Positions 8,192-17,131 are shown, counted from the first letter of the stretch. The stretch: DNA of 64,000 bases from Streptomyces sp. 11x1 (GCF_032598905.1 NZ_CP122458.1:2232001-2296000), one strand, 5' to 3'. Made by a program: numbers and translations. The notes: generated by a model from the sequence alone, not told the origin.

Positions 8192-10309
8192 GTGCGCACC
8201 CATATCCACAAGACAGCGTCGGCCGCCGGAGCCCTGGCGGTCACCGCCCTGCTGCTCGGCGCCCCGACGGCGACCGCCGCCGGCCCGCGCGACGCGACCG
8301 CCGACGTCCTGGCCGGGCGGGACGTCACACTCGCCGGGGACACGGTGGTCACCGTGCCGTCCGGGACGACCACGTACGAGGGGGTGTTCAGCGGCACCGG
8401 CACCCTCACCGTGCGCGGCACCGGGACGCTGGTCCTCACCCGGGACAGCGACTTCACCCTGCCGAAGTCCCGGCAGCGGCAGCGCGTGCGCGTCCTCGGC
8501 GGCAACCACCCGTACGTCACCGTCACCCACCCGGATCCGCCCGCCGTGACCGTCGCGAAGGGCGCGACCCTGCAGTACGGCAACAGCGGCTCGACCGGGG
8601 TGATCGGCCACTACCCGTACGGCACCCCGGCGTTCCGGCTCAACCAGAACAACATCCGGGTCGACGGCACCCTGCGGCTCGCCCTGAAGGACGTCGCATA
8701 CAACCTGGGCACCATCAGCGGCTCGGGCCTGGTCAGCCAGCCGAGGTTCCTCTGGGCCACCTGGGACCTGTCGGGCACCCACCCCTTCACCGGGGTCATC
8801 GACAACGGCACCCAGGTGAACGCCGGACGCCCCGAGTTCGCGACCTCGCTGCCGAACGCCCGCAAGGTCCTCAACCAGGGCACCTGGACCGTGGACACCC
8901 CACTGGGCCGGACCGTCACCCAGCAGATGGACTTCTACCAGCGCGAGTACGGCAGCGACATCAACGTCCAGTCCCGGCCGGGCAGCAAGGTGGTCCTCAC
9001 CGGCCAGTACAGCTGGTCGGACCGGGGCGGCGACACCAACCCCTCGCTCAGCGACCCCGCCCTGAACTGGACGCCCGCGCGCAAGAACGTCAACAAGCGC
9101 GGCACCAACATCAAGGGCGCGAACGTCCAGTGGGGCGACGGCACGACGAACAAGATCTTCATGCCGGGCACCGCCGAGACGGTCTACATCAACCTCCTCG
9201 CCGCCCGGTCCCGTTCGCTGCTCACCTTCGACTACAACGGGCCGGTCACCCTGGGCGCCCCCATCGGCGGCGGCGTGTTCCACGACACGCTCTCCGCTCC
9301 CGGCGCCGGGGACATCGTCATCAAGGGGACGAAGGGCAACGACGTCACCTTCGCCGCCGTGCAGTACTACAACGGCTCCACCACGGTCGAGAAGGGCGCG
9401 GTGCTGCGGCTGGGCAGCGGCAGGTCGGGCGGCGACGGCGGGCTCTACACCAAGGGCGACCTGTACAAGGTGGTCAACAACGGTCGGCTGGTGGTCCGGA
9501 ACGTCTCCAAGCCCGTAACGCTGCCCAAGGTGAGCGGCAGCGGCTCGCTCACCCAGTCGGGCGCCGCGACGACGACCCTGACGGGCGGCGGGGTGACGTA
9601 CACCGGGAGGACGACCGTCACCAAGGGCACGCTCGCGCTCCGCTCGGGAGCGACCCTGGCGCGCAGCGAGGCGATACGGCTCACGACGCCCGGGGCGAAG
9701 CTCGACGTGGGCACGGCCGGCCTGCGGGTGACCCGTTCGCTGTCGGGCAAGGGCACGGTGAAGGGCTCGGTGACCAACGCGGGCGCCGTCGTGGCCGGCC
9801 TCACGGTGACCGGGGGCTACACCCAGACCGAGCAGGGCGAACTGGTGCTGCGCGAGAAGCCGTTGAAGGTGAACGGGGCGGTGAGGCTCGCCGGTGGGCT
9901 GGACTTCGCGGCCCTGGGCGCGGTCGGCGGCCCCGGAGAGAAGATCACCGTGATCAACCGCACGGGCAAGGGCAAGAACGTCGGTACGTTCACCGGTCTG
10001 CGCGAGGGCGCCGAGGTGAAGCTGGCCGACAGCACCTACCGGATCGGGTACAAGGGCGGTGACGGGAACGACGTCGTCCTCACTCGGGTGAAGGGCAGCC
10101 CGTCGCCGTCCGTGAAGGCCGCCGACGCGGGCTCCGGCTCCGAGGCGCGGGACCCCCGTACACAGAACGCGAGCGCCTCCGCCGACAGCGGCTTCGGCTG
10201 GTGGCCGTACGCCCTCGCCCTCGGCGGTCTCGTCGGGCTGCTGGTGCCGGTGGCCAGGCGCCGCGGGAGCAACCGGCGCCGGGGCGGGCGGCACGCGGCC
10301 ACCGGCTGA
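8192..10309 (+). CDS. Large secreted, membrane-anchored beta-strand-repeat protein
   Basis: The GTG start is chosen because it opens a good signal peptide (HKTASAAGALAVTALLLGAP, cleaved near TATAA); the ribosome site is weak. The 705-residue protein is rich in Gly, Thr and Val. It carries repeats of the autotransporter-associated beta-strand type (GGVTYTGRTTVTKGTLALRS, YYNGSTTVEKGAVLRLGSG), which predict a long parallel beta-helix. Near the C-terminus WWPYALALGGLVGLLVPVA is one membrane helix, followed by a basic tail, so the beta-helix should project from the membrane outside the cell. There is no LPxTG motif. Its position beside pectin enzymes suggests polysaccharide binding or cleavage, but no catalytic motif is recognised. 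Confidence 0.75.
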   Translation: MRTHIHKTASAAGALAVTALLLGAPTATAAGPRDATADVLAGRDVTLAGDTVVTVPSGTTTYEGVFSGTGTLTVRGTGTLVLTRDSDFTLPKSRQRQRVRVLGGNHPYVTVTHPDPPAVTVAKGATLQYGNSGSTGVIGHYPYGTPAFRLNQNNIRVDGTLRLALKDVAYNLGTISGSGLVSQPRFLWATWDLSGTHPFTGVIDNGTQVNAGRPEFATSLPNARKVLNQGTWTVDTPLGRTVTQQMDFYQREYGSDINVQSRPGSKVVLTGQYSWSDRGGDTNPSLSDPALNWTPARKNVNKRGTNIKGANVQWGDGTTNKIFMPGTAETVYINLLAARSRSLLTFDYNGPVTLGAPIGGGVFHDTLSAPGAGDIVIKGTKGNDVTFAAVQYYNGSTTVEKGAVLRLGSGRSGGDGGLYTKGDLYKVVNNGRLVVRNVSKPVTLPKVSGSGSLTQSGAATTTLTGGGVTYTGRTTVTKGTLALRSGATLARSEAIRLTTPGAKLDVGTAGLRVTRSLSGKGTVKGSVTNAGAVVAGLTVTGGYTQTEQGELVLREKPLKVNGAVRLAGGLDFAALGAVGGPGEKITVINRTGKGKNVGTFTGLREGAEVKLADSTYRIGYKGGDGNDVVLTRVKGSPSPSVKAADAGSGSEARDPRTQNASASADSGFGWWPYALALGGLVGLLVPVARRRGSNRRRGGRHAATG

Positions 10310-10324
10310 GCCCGGCGGCTGTCC

Positions 10325-11323
10325 TCAGCCGTCCTGCCGGGGCTTCTGCTCCAGCAGGGCGGCTCCGAGTGGGGTCAGGGTGTGCAGGACCGTGTTGGCG
10401 TGGCGGTGACTGGCCATCAGGCCGGCTTCGCGCAGGACGGCGGTGTGGTGACTCGCCGTCGTGGGGGTCACACCGGCCCGGCGGGCGGCCTCCGTGGTGG
10501 TGCAGCCGGTCGCGCCGGCCCGCAGGATGGCGGCGCGGGTGGTGCCGAGCAGGGCGTTCAGCGGCGGCGAGCCGACGGAACGGGTCGTCGCCGGCTGGTG
10601 GTGCAGGGGGTAGAGCAGCACGGGCGGGAGCCCGGGGTCGGCCAGAGCGATGGGCGCGTGCCAGCAGAAGTGGGAGGGGATCAGCAGCAGCCCCCGCCCC
10701 GCGAGGAGCACGTCGCGGTGGTCCGGGTACGGGTCGATCTCCAGGACCGGCGGCCGCCAGCGGATCGTGGGGCCCAGCTGGTCGAGCATCCCCTCGGTCC
10801 CCGCGTGGAACAGGGTGCGTGTGTGCCGGGCGCGTTCGGCCCGCAGCCGTTGCTCGATGTGCTCCTCGTGCGGGGCGATCACGGCACGGTGGTAGGCGCG
10901 CAGGGCGTCCACGAGTTGTTGCCGCATGCCCCGCTCGCCGAGCCGGCGGGTCCACGCCGGGGCGCCGACGGCCCGGTGGAGCAGCTCGACCTCGCCGTCC
11001 ACCCTCTCGTCCGGGGTCGCCAGGACGGCTTCCAGCCCGGCGTCCAGCCCCTGCGTGCCCTCCGGCGGAGTCAGGAAGTCGGGGAAGTATCCGGCACGCG
11101 GGAAGAGCGGCAGCAGGAAGCTCTTCACGGTCCGGTCGAGCCCGGCCTGACGCAGCGCGGCCCGGGCGTCACGGAACCAGGAGGCGTAGGCCCAGCGGCC
11201 TTCGCGCGTCTGGAGCCGGTGCAGGCTGACGGCTATCTCCCAGAGCGCGTGGGGCTCGGTCGCCACGCGCACCTTGGTGAGGTCTTCGGGTCCGAAGTGA
11301 AAGCGGAGCATCCCGTTCCCCAT
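10325..11323 (-). CDS. ArsR-like winged-helix transcriptional regulator (DUF5937 type)
   Basis: This 332-residue protein has a long N-terminal sensory-type domain (residues about 1-255, starting MLRFHFGPEDLTKVRVATEP after a possible alternative start) and a C-terminal winged helix (about 258-325: LLGTTRAAILRAGATGCTTT, HHTAVLREAGLM). That layout, with the helix-turn-helix at the end, is common in Streptomyces proteins annotated as ArsR/SmtB family. No cysteine metal site typical of true ArsR is visible, so the ligand is unknown. Two starts four codons apart are possible (11323 or 11311). It is convergent with the repeat protein gene. Confidence 0.8.
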   Translation of the reverse strand: MGNGMLRFHFGPEDLTKVRVATEPHALWEIAVSLHRLQTREGRWAYASWFRDARAALRQAGLDRTVKSFLLPLFPRAGYFPDFLTPPEGTQGLDAGLEAVLATPDERVDGEVELLHRAVGAPAWTRRLGERGMRQQLVDALRAYHRAVIAPHEEHIEQRLRAERARHTRTLFHAGTEGMLDQLGPTIRWRPPVLEIDPYPDHRDVLLAGRGLLLIPSHFCWHAPIALADPGLPPVLLYPLHHQPATTRSVGSPPLNALLGTTRAAILRAGATGCTTTEAARRAGVTPTTASHHTAVLREAGLMASHRHANTVLHTLTPLGAALLEQKPRQDG

Positions 11324-11452
11324 GGTCGTCAGACTCCGACCTGCGTGTTTGCACTCCCCTCACATGAGCATGACAGCGACGCGTGGGGCGGGAAACATGA
11401 ATTCCCGCCAGCCGTGCCCACCGGCACGATCCAGCAGGAGAAGGGACCGGGG

Positions 11453-11905
11453 ATGTCCTCGCACCAGCAGGAGAATGACCGGAAGTCCAGCCGCCGCCCC
11501 CGCCGCGTCCGCCGGGGCATCGCCACGGCGGCCCTCGCTCTCGTCACGGCCGCCGTCGGGCTCGTCGCCCCGAACTCCGCCAGTGCCGCACCGCTGGCCT
11601 TCGAGTGCGACAGCGGAGACGTGTGTGTCTGGAACGCCACCAACGGAACGGGCAACCGGTGTTCGTGGACCAACGCCGACCCGGACTGGTGGAGTGGTTC
11701 CGTGCAGTGCTCGTGGTCCGACACCCAGAACGTCAGGTCCGGTATCAACCGCGGCACGTCGTCCGCGTACAGGGCGGTCGCCTTCTACTCCGGCGCCAAC
11801 TACACCGGCACCCTCGTCGGTTGCCTTCGGCAGAACGGCGAGCGGGACGGACAGGCCAACGTCAGGGTGCGCTCGCACAAGTGGGTGGCCTCCGCCACCT
11901 GCTGA
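11453..11905 (+). CDS. Secreted peptidase inhibitor, family I36
   Basis: A small 150-residue precursor with an AGGAGAAGGG ribosome site. It has a basic N-terminus and a signal peptide (ATAALALVTAAVGLVAPNSA ending in ASAA). The mature part of about 105 residues has five cysteines and the compact pattern CDSGDVCVWNATNGTG, followed by a crystallin-like VAFYSGANYTG strand. This matches the I36/SMI metalloprotease-inhibitor family of streptomycetes, which block secreted metalloproteases outside the cell. It stands alone between oppositely oriented genes. The family call is good; the target protease is unknown. Confidence 0.8.
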   Translation: MSSHQQENDRKSSRRPRRVRRGIATAALALVTAAVGLVAPNSASAAPLAFECDSGDVCVWNATNGTGNRCSWTNADPDWWSGSVQCSWSDTQNVRSGINRGTSSAYRAVAFYSGANYTGTLVGCLRQNGERDGQANVRVRSHKWVASATC

Positions 11906-11954
11906 CCCACGCCTGACCCACGCCTGACGCGGGGCGGCTCGGGGGGGGCCGAAC

Positions 11955-13337
11955 CTAGATCTCGCCTTCGACCCCCTCCTGCCGCCCCCGCAGCCACACG
12001 TACACCGGGATGCCCGCGAAGAGGAACAGCGCGCCCTGGTAGACGGCCGCGTAGCCGGCGCCGGCGATCAGCCAGAAGGAGAAGGCGAAGGAGAGGGCGG
12101 CGACGATCAGGTCGCGGGCCAGGCCGGCGGGGCGGACCCGCTCCCGCGTGCCGCGCGCCAGCCAGTACAACTGGGCGGCGGCGGAGAGCAGATAGGGGAC
12201 GCAGCCGGTGAACGTGGTGATGAGGACGAGGACACGGAACGCGGTGTCCGGGTCGTCCGCGTAGTTGACGACGATGAGCAGCGTGCCGAGGACGGCGGTG
12301 GCGAGGACGCCGAAGCCGGGGACACCGCCCTTGCCGACCCGGGCGAACGGCTTCGGGAAGAGGCCGTCACGGGCGGCGGCGTAGGGCATCTGGGCGCTGA
12401 GCAGGACCCAGCCGTTGAGGCAGCCCACGATCGAGGTCACGGCGACCAGCGCGATCACCGTGCCGCCCCAACTGCCGCCCGCCATCGAGTTCACGGCGTC
12501 GGCGAAGGGCGCCCCGGACTCGACCAGTTCCTCGTGCGGGACCAGTCCGAACACGGCGACCGTACCGAGGATGTAGACCACGGCGGAGGCGAGGGTGCCG
12601 AGAACGCTGGCGCGGCCCACGGTGCGTTCGGGGTCCTTGACCTCGCCGGCACTGACGGCGGCCGACTCCACGCCCAGGAAGCTGTAGAGGAGGAGCGCGG
12701 CCGCGCCGGCGACCGCGCCGGGGGCGCTCTCGTCGGAGGCGTTGAACGGACCGAAGTTGTCGGTGTCGACGAAGAACAGGCCGACGGTGGCCACCAGCAG
12801 CAACGGCACGAACTTCAGCACGGTGGAGACGATCTGCACGGCGCCCACATAGCGGGTGCCCGCGAAGTTCGCGGCGGCCGGCAGCCACAGGGCGGCCAGG
12901 GCCACCAGCGCCAGGACCGCCTTGCTGTCGCCCAGCGGTATCAGCACGTCGACGTAGCCGACGACACCGACGGCGAGCGCGGCGATGCTGACCCAGCACA
13001 TCGTCCAGTACGACCAGGCCGACAGGAAGCCCGCGAAGGGGCCGAAGGCGTCGCGCGGGTAGACGTAGAGGCCGCCGGTGACCGGGCTGCGGCGGGCCAG
13101 CCTGCCGAAGAGCAGCGCCAGCAGGACGGCGGCCACGGAGAGGATGACGAAGGCGAGCAGGCTGACCGTGCCGTACGGGGCGACGGCGGCGGGGAGGGTG
13201 AAGATGCCGCCGCCGATGATGTTGCCCATGACGAGGGCGGTGGCGGCGGCGAGCCCGAACTTGCGGCCCGGGGCGGTCGCGCCGGGGGTCGAGGTCGGTT
13301 CGGGCTCGGTGGCCTCGGGGGTGCTGGTCGTGGTCAT
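11955..13337 (-). CDS. APC-superfamily amino-acid permease
   Basis: A 460-residue integral membrane protein with about 12 hydrophobic segments and the APC signature near the N-terminus (GLAAATALVMGNIIGGGIFT). The loop LLYSFLGVESAAVSAGEVKD is typical of the AdiC/ArcD-like branch. It should exchange or import amino acids at the cytoplasmic membrane. It diverges from a homocysteine S-methyltransferase gene 136 bases away. In enteric bacteria the S-methylmethionine permease MmuP (also APC) is paired with MmuM, so S-methylmethionine is a reasonable but unproven substrate. Confidence 0.85.
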   Translation of the reverse strand: MTTTSTPEATEPEPTSTPGATAPGRKFGLAAATALVMGNIIGGGIFTLPAAVAPYGTVSLLAFVILSVAAVLLALLFGRLARRSPVTGGLYVYPRDAFGPFAGFLSAWSYWTMCWVSIAALAVGVVGYVDVLIPLGDSKAVLALVALAALWLPAAANFAGTRYVGAVQIVSTVLKFVPLLLVATVGLFFVDTDNFGPFNASDESAPGAVAGAAALLLYSFLGVESAAVSAGEVKDPERTVGRASVLGTLASAVVYILGTVAVFGLVPHEELVESGAPFADAVNSMAGGSWGGTVIALVAVTSIVGCLNGWVLLSAQMPYAAARDGLFPKPFARVGKGGVPGFGVLATAVLGTLLIVVNYADDPDTAFRVLVLITTFTGCVPYLLSAAAQLYWLARGTRERVRPAGLARDLIVAALSFAFSFWLIAGAGYAAVYQGALFLFAGIPVYVWLRGRQEGVEGEI

Positions 13338-13382
13338 GGCGGTTCCCGGGGGATGGGGCGGGGTGGGGACGGGGAGGGCGTG

Positions 13383-13413
13383 ATCGTACCGCCGTGGTCC
13401 ACATGGTGGTCAA
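13383..13413 (-). promoter_or_regulatory. Candidate promoter for the permease gene
   Basis: On the minus strand TTGACC (13413-13408) and TACGAT (13388-13383) are separated by 19 bases. This is a reasonable housekeeping sigma-factor pair with a slightly long spacer. It lies about 50 bases upstream of the permease ATG. Confidence 0.35.
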
Positions 13414-13473
13414 TCTGTTCATGTATTGGACACACTCGGGGGCAGTCCAGGCACCTCGACTACCGTCGACGGC

Positions 13474-14427
13474 ATGACCAGCAACGCACCCGGCAGCTTC
13501 GCCCACGTCCCCGGTCCCCGCGTCGGCGCCTTCGCCTCGGCCCTCGCCGCCGACGTCCTCGTCCTGGACGGCGGCATGTCCAACCAGTTGGAGTCGGCCG
13601 GGCACGACCTGAGCGACGCGCTGTGGTCGGCGCGGCTGCTCGCGGAGCGGCCGGAGGCGATCACCGAGGCCCACCTCGCCTACTTCGAGGCAGGCGCGAG
13701 CGTCGCGATCACCTCCAGCTACCAGGCCACCTTCGAGGGTTTCGCGGGGCGTGGCATCGGACGCGAGCGGGCTGCCGAACTCATGGAACTGAGCGTCGAG
13801 TTGGCCGTGGACGCGGCGGTGGAGGCCCAGGCGCGGGGCATCACGCGCCCGCTCCTGACGGCCGCCTCGGTCGGCCCGTACGGGGCCATGCTGGCGGACG
13901 GCTCCGAGTACCGGGGACGGTACGGGCTGAGCGTGGCCGAGCTGGAGCGGTTCCACCGGCCCCGGCTGGAGGCGCTGGCCGCCGCCCACCCTGACGTCCT
14001 CGCGCTGGAGACGATCCCGGACTCCGACGAGGCCGAGGCGCTGCTGCGGGCGGTCCGGGGTCTGGACGTGCCCGCCTGGCTGTCGTACACCGTCGCCGGT
14101 GACCGCACCCGCGCCGGTCAGCCGCTGGAGGAGGCCTTCGCGCTCGCCGCCGACGCCGAGGAGATCGTCGCCGTGGGCGTGAACTGCTGCTCGCCCGACG
14201 ATGTGGACGGCGCGATCGAGACGGCCGCGCGGGTCACCGGCAAGCCGGTGGTGGTGTACCCGAACAGCGGCGAGACCTGGGACGCGTCGGCCAGGGCCTG
14301 GACCGGGCGGTCGACGTTCACGACCGAGCAGGTGGAGGCGTGGCGGGCGGCCGGGGCCCGGCTGATCGGCGGGTGCTGCCGGGTGGGTCCCGAGGCGATC
14401 GCGACCATCGCGAAGTCCCTGGGCTGA
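13474..14427 (+). CDS. mmuM: Homocysteine S-methyltransferase
   Basis: This 317-residue cytosolic enzyme has the full homocysteine-methyltransferase barrel. VLDGGMSNQLE is the N-terminal homocysteine site, and the zinc cysteines sit in VNCCSP and in IGGCCRVGP near the C-terminus. It should transfer a methyl group from S-methylmethionine (or S-adenosylmethionine) to homocysteine, giving methionine. The internal ATG is preferred to one 16 codons upstream because homologues begin close to the VGAFASALAADVLVLDGG segment. The divergent APC permease may supply its methyl donor. The call is secure at family level. Confidence 0.92.
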   Translation: MTSNAPGSFAHVPGPRVGAFASALAADVLVLDGGMSNQLESAGHDLSDALWSARLLAERPEAITEAHLAYFEAGASVAITSSYQATFEGFAGRGIGRERAAELMELSVELAVDAAVEAQARGITRPLLTAASVGPYGAMLADGSEYRGRYGLSVAELERFHRPRLEALAAAHPDVLALETIPDSDEAEALLRAVRGLDVPAWLSYTVAGDRTRAGQPLEEAFALAADAEEIVAVGVNCCSPDDVDGAIETAARVTGKPVVVYPNSGETWDASARAWTGRSTFTTEQVEAWRAAGARLIGGCCRVGPEAIATIAKSLG

Positions 14428-14461
14428 CCGGCCGGGGCGTCCGCCGTGCGTGGCCGCGTGC

Positions 14462-14534
14462 GGGTGTGTGGGGGTGTGTGGGGGTGTGTGGGGGTTGAAC
14501 GCGCAGTTCCCCGCGCCCCTTACGGGGCGCGGGG
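14462..14534. repeat. GGTGTGTGGG tandem repeat plus dispersed hairpin element
   Basis: Three 10-base GGTGTGTGGG units (14462-14494) are followed by GCGCAGTTCCCCGCGCCCCT (14501-14520). That segment folds with CGGGGCGCGGGG into a strong hairpin (14509-14534). It lies between convergent genes, so a bidirectional terminator role is plausible. The GCGCAGTTCC core is shared with other intergenic copies in this window. Confidence 0.7.
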
Positions 14535-14551
14535 CGGGCGGGCTCCGGGGT

Positions 14552-15364
14552 CTACTTCGCCTCGCTGTCGTACTTCGAGGTCGACCAGAAGTAGCCGAGA
14601 ACCGCGAGGCCCAGGCACCAGGCCACGGCGAGCCAGCCGTTGTGGCCGATCTCGGTGCCGAGGAGCAGTCCGCGCAGGGTCTCGATGGCGGGGGTGAAGG
14701 GCTGGTACTCGGCGATGGGCCGGAACCAGCCCGGCATCGTGTCGGCCGGGATGAACGCGCTGGAGATCAGCGGCAGCAGGACCAGCGGCTGCGCGCTGTT
14801 GGCGGCCGCCTCTGCGTTCGGGCTGGACAGACCCATACCGACCGCGATCCAGGTGAGCGCCAGGGAGAACAGCGCGAGCAGCCCGAACGCCGCCAGCCAC
14901 TCCAGGACGGAGGCGTCCGCGGAACGGAAGCCGATGGCGACACCCACGCCACCGACGAGCACCACACTGGCGACGCACTGCAGCACGCTGCCGGCGACAT
15001 GCCCGACGAGGACGGAACCGCGGTGGATCGCCATGGTGCGGAAGCGGGCGATGATGCCCTCGTTCATGTCGGTGGCGACCGACACCGCGGTCCCGACGAC
15101 GGTGCCGCCGATGGTCATCATCAGGATGCCCGGGACGATGTAGGCGATGTAGTCGGAGCGGTCGCTGCCGCCGATGCCCGCGCTCATCACGTCGCCGAAG
15201 ATGTAGACGAAGAGGAGCAGCAGCATGATCGGGGTCAGCAGCAGGTTGAGCGTGAGGGAGGGGTAGCGCCGCGCGTGCAGGAGGTTGCGGCGCAGCATCG
15301 TCGAGGAGTCACGGACGGCGAGGGCGACGGGGTTCGGGCGGGCGGGGGCCAGGGGGGCGCTCAT
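14552..15364 (-). CDS. ABC-2 type exporter permease (DrrB-like)
   Basis: A 270-residue membrane protein with about six hydrophobic segments and the ABC-2 transporter signature late in the sequence (SAFIPADTMPGWFRPIAEYQ, then PFTPAIETLRGLL). It pairs with the ATPase gene just upstream, and their stop and start codons overlap as ATGA, so translation is coupled. DrrAB-type pumps export hydrophobic compounds or antibiotics from the membrane. Substrate cannot be read from sequence. The adjacent DUF4097 gene and the divergent MarR-type regulator suggest induction by a stress or drug signal. Confidence 0.9.
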   Translation of the reverse strand: MSAPLAPARPNPVALAVRDSSTMLRRNLLHARRYPSLTLNLLLTPIMLLLLFVYIFGDVMSAGIGGSDRSDYIAYIVPGILMMTIGGTVVGTAVSVATDMNEGIIARFRTMAIHRGSVLVGHVAGSVLQCVASVVLVGGVGVAIGFRSADASVLEWLAAFGLLALFSLALTWIAVGMGLSSPNAEAAANSAQPLVLLPLISSAFIPADTMPGWFRPIAEYQPFTPAIETLRGLLLGTEIGHNGWLAVAWCLGLAVLGYFWSTSKYDSEAK

Positions 15365-16314
15365 CGGACGGTCTCCTTGGACTGGTTCTGCGGGGTGGGG
15401 ACGTCGGTGCCGGTCAGGGCGAAGAACACGTCGTCGAGGTCGGGGGTGTGCACGGTGAGTTCGTCGGCCTCGACGCCTGCGGCGTCCAACCGGTCGAGCA
15501 CGGCTCGCAGTTCGCGCTGGGTGCCGCCGCTGGGGAGCTGCAGGGCGAGGGCCTCGTCGTCCCGGGTGACCTCGCGCAGCGTGGAGGCGGCGGAGCGGTA
15601 GGCGGCCGGGTCGGTGAAGCGGAGGCGGACGTGGCCCCCGGGTATCTGCCGCTTCAGTTCGTCGGCGGTGCCCTCGGCCACGATCCGGCCGCCGTTCAAC
15701 ACCGCGATGCGGTCGGCGAGTTCGTCGGCCTCCTCCAGGTACTGGGTGGTGAGGAAGACGGTGACGCCGTCGGAGACCAACTCGCGGATGATCTGCCACA
15801 TGTTGTGGCGGCTGCGTGGGTCGAGGCCGGTGGTCGGCTCGTCGAGGAAGATGATTCGCGGGCCGCCGACCAGGGTCATGGCGATGTCGAGCCGGCGCTT
15901 CATGCCGCCCGAGTAGGTGGAGGCGGGCTTGCGCGCGGCCTCGGTGAGGTCGAAGCGCTCCAGCAGATCGGCGGCGACCCGGCGTCCCTCCTTCCTTGAC
16001 AGGTGGTGCAGGTCCGCCATGAGGAGCATGTTCTCCTCACCGGTGATCAGCCCGTCGACGGCGGAGAACTGTCCGGTCACCCCGATCACGGAGCGGATGG
16101 CCTGGGGGTGCTGGTGGCCGCCGACCCGGATCTCGCCGGCGTCCGGGGTGACGAGCGTGGAGAGGATCTTGACGGCCGTGGTCTTGCCGGCGCCGTTCGG
16201 GCCGAGCAGGGAGAAGATCGTTCCCTCGGGGACGGTCAGGTCGACACCGTCGAGGACGGTCTTCTCGCCGTACGCCTTGCGCAGCCCGTGTGCCGCGATG
16301 GCCTGGTTCGTCAT
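15361..16314 (-). CDS. ABC exporter ATP-binding protein (DrrA-like)
   Basis: This 317-residue ATPase has Walker A GPNGAGKTT (residues 38-46), signature YSGGMKRRLDIA and Walker B IIFLDEPTTGLDPRS, followed by a C-terminal extension (about 230-317) typical of daunorubicin-resistance ATPases (TDPAAYRSAASTLREVTRDD, then TPDLDDVFFALTG). It energises the permease encoded immediately downstream. The start is the ATG behind GGAAAGGG. It lies 26 bases after the DUF4097 gene and is likely transcribed with it as a three-gene unit. Confidence 0.92.
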   Translation of the reverse strand: MTNQAIAAHGLRKAYGEKTVLDGVDLTVPEGTIFSLLGPNGAGKTTAVKILSTLVTPDAGEIRVGGHQHPQAIRSVIGVTGQFSAVDGLITGEENMLLMADLHHLSRKEGRRVAADLLERFDLTEAARKPASTYSGGMKRRLDIAMTLVGGPRIIFLDEPTTGLDPRSRHNMWQIIRELVSDGVTVFLTTQYLEEADELADRIAVLNGGRIVAEGTADELKRQIPGGHVRLRFTDPAAYRSAASTLREVTRDDEALALQLPSGGTQRELRAVLDRLDAAGVEADELTVHTPDLDDVFFALTGTDVPTPQNQSKETVR

Positions 16315-16340
16315 GGTGGGTGTCGCCCTTTCCGGGGTCG

Positions 16341-17012
16341 TCAGAGGCTGCGGGCGGTGATGTCGCCGTAGCCGGTGGTCGCGTGGATGTCGAGGCGGGC
16401 GCCGGTGCCCCCGCTGTTCCGGAGCGAGTTGTGGATCCGGCCGTAGGAGGTGCCGGCGTCCAGGGAGGCCGAGGCGCCGGTGGCGGCGCCGACGGAGATC
16501 TCGCCGTACCCGGTGTGCAGGGTGACGGTGCCGCCGGCGGCCTCGGTGATGCGCAGGTCGCCCTTGCCGCTGGTGATGTCGGCGGAGCCGTCCAGGCGGC
16601 CGACCAGTGCGTCGCCGGCCAGGATGTTCAGGCGGGCGCTGGCCGCCTCGTCGAGCTTGACCTGGCCGTGCGCGCCGTCGATGGCGACGTCGCCCAGCCG
16701 CCCGACGCCGCGGAACTCGGCGGCGGCCGCCTGGGCCTCGACATGGGAGCCGGCGGGCAGTTGGACGGTCACCTCCAGACTTCCGGAGGGGCCGAGGAGT
16801 TCGCTCTTCGCCGCCGGGGCCTGGATCCGCAGCACTCCGTCGCGGTAGTCGACCGTGGTCCGTTCGGCGGCCCTGACGTCCCGGCCCTTGGCGGCGTCGG
16901 TGGGCCGGACGTCGACGGTGGTGTCGGCCCGGTCGGCGGCGATGAGCCGCACGCGCCCGGCGGGGATGTTCAGGACGGCGGAGATCGGGGCGGGGGTCTC
17001 GAACTTCTGCAT
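16341..17012 (-). CDS. DUF4097 beta-strand-repeat protein
   Basis: This 223-residue protein has no signal peptide. It is built of short beta repeats with alternating polar and glycine residues (GSADITSGKGDLRITEAAGG, TVTLHTGYGEISVGAA, ATTGYGDITARSL), the DUF4097 pattern that forms a right-handed beta-helix. DUF4097 proteins are often encoded with MarR/PadR regulators and DrrAB exporters in actinomycetes; their role is unknown. The start is the ATG with AAGGAGAG upstream, eight codons inside a longer frame. It is the promoter-proximal gene of the exporter operon. Confidence 0.85.
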   Translation of the reverse strand: MQKFETPAPISAVLNIPAGRVRLIAADRADTTVDVRPTDAAKGRDVRAAERTTVDYRDGVLRIQAPAAKSELLGPSGSLEVTVQLPAGSHVEAQAAAAEFRGVGRLGDVAIDGAHGQVKLDEAASARLNILAGDALVGRLDGSADITSGKGDLRITEAAGGTVTLHTGYGEISVGAATGASASLDAGTSYGRIHNSLRNSGGTGARLDIHATTGYGDITARSL

Positions 17013-17090
17013 GGTGCTCTCCTTCAGCTTTCGCACTTCGGCTCTCGCTCTTCGGCTCTCGCCGTTCGCGCTTCGTTTCCGACAACGGAA

Positions 17091-17131
17091 AAGCTACGTT
17101 GCGTTCGATCTTCCAGCAACACTCTTGTTGC
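17091..17131 (-). promoter_or_regulatory. Promoter and GTTGC operator for the DUF4097-exporter operon
   Basis: On the minus strand TTGCTG (17119-17114) and TAGCTT (17096-17091) are spaced by 17 bases, a good promoter. The inverted repeat GCAACA-CTCT-TGTTGC (17116-17131) overlaps the -35 box, so a bound dimer would block RNA polymerase. More GTTGC half-sites continue to 17216. Confidence 0.6.
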
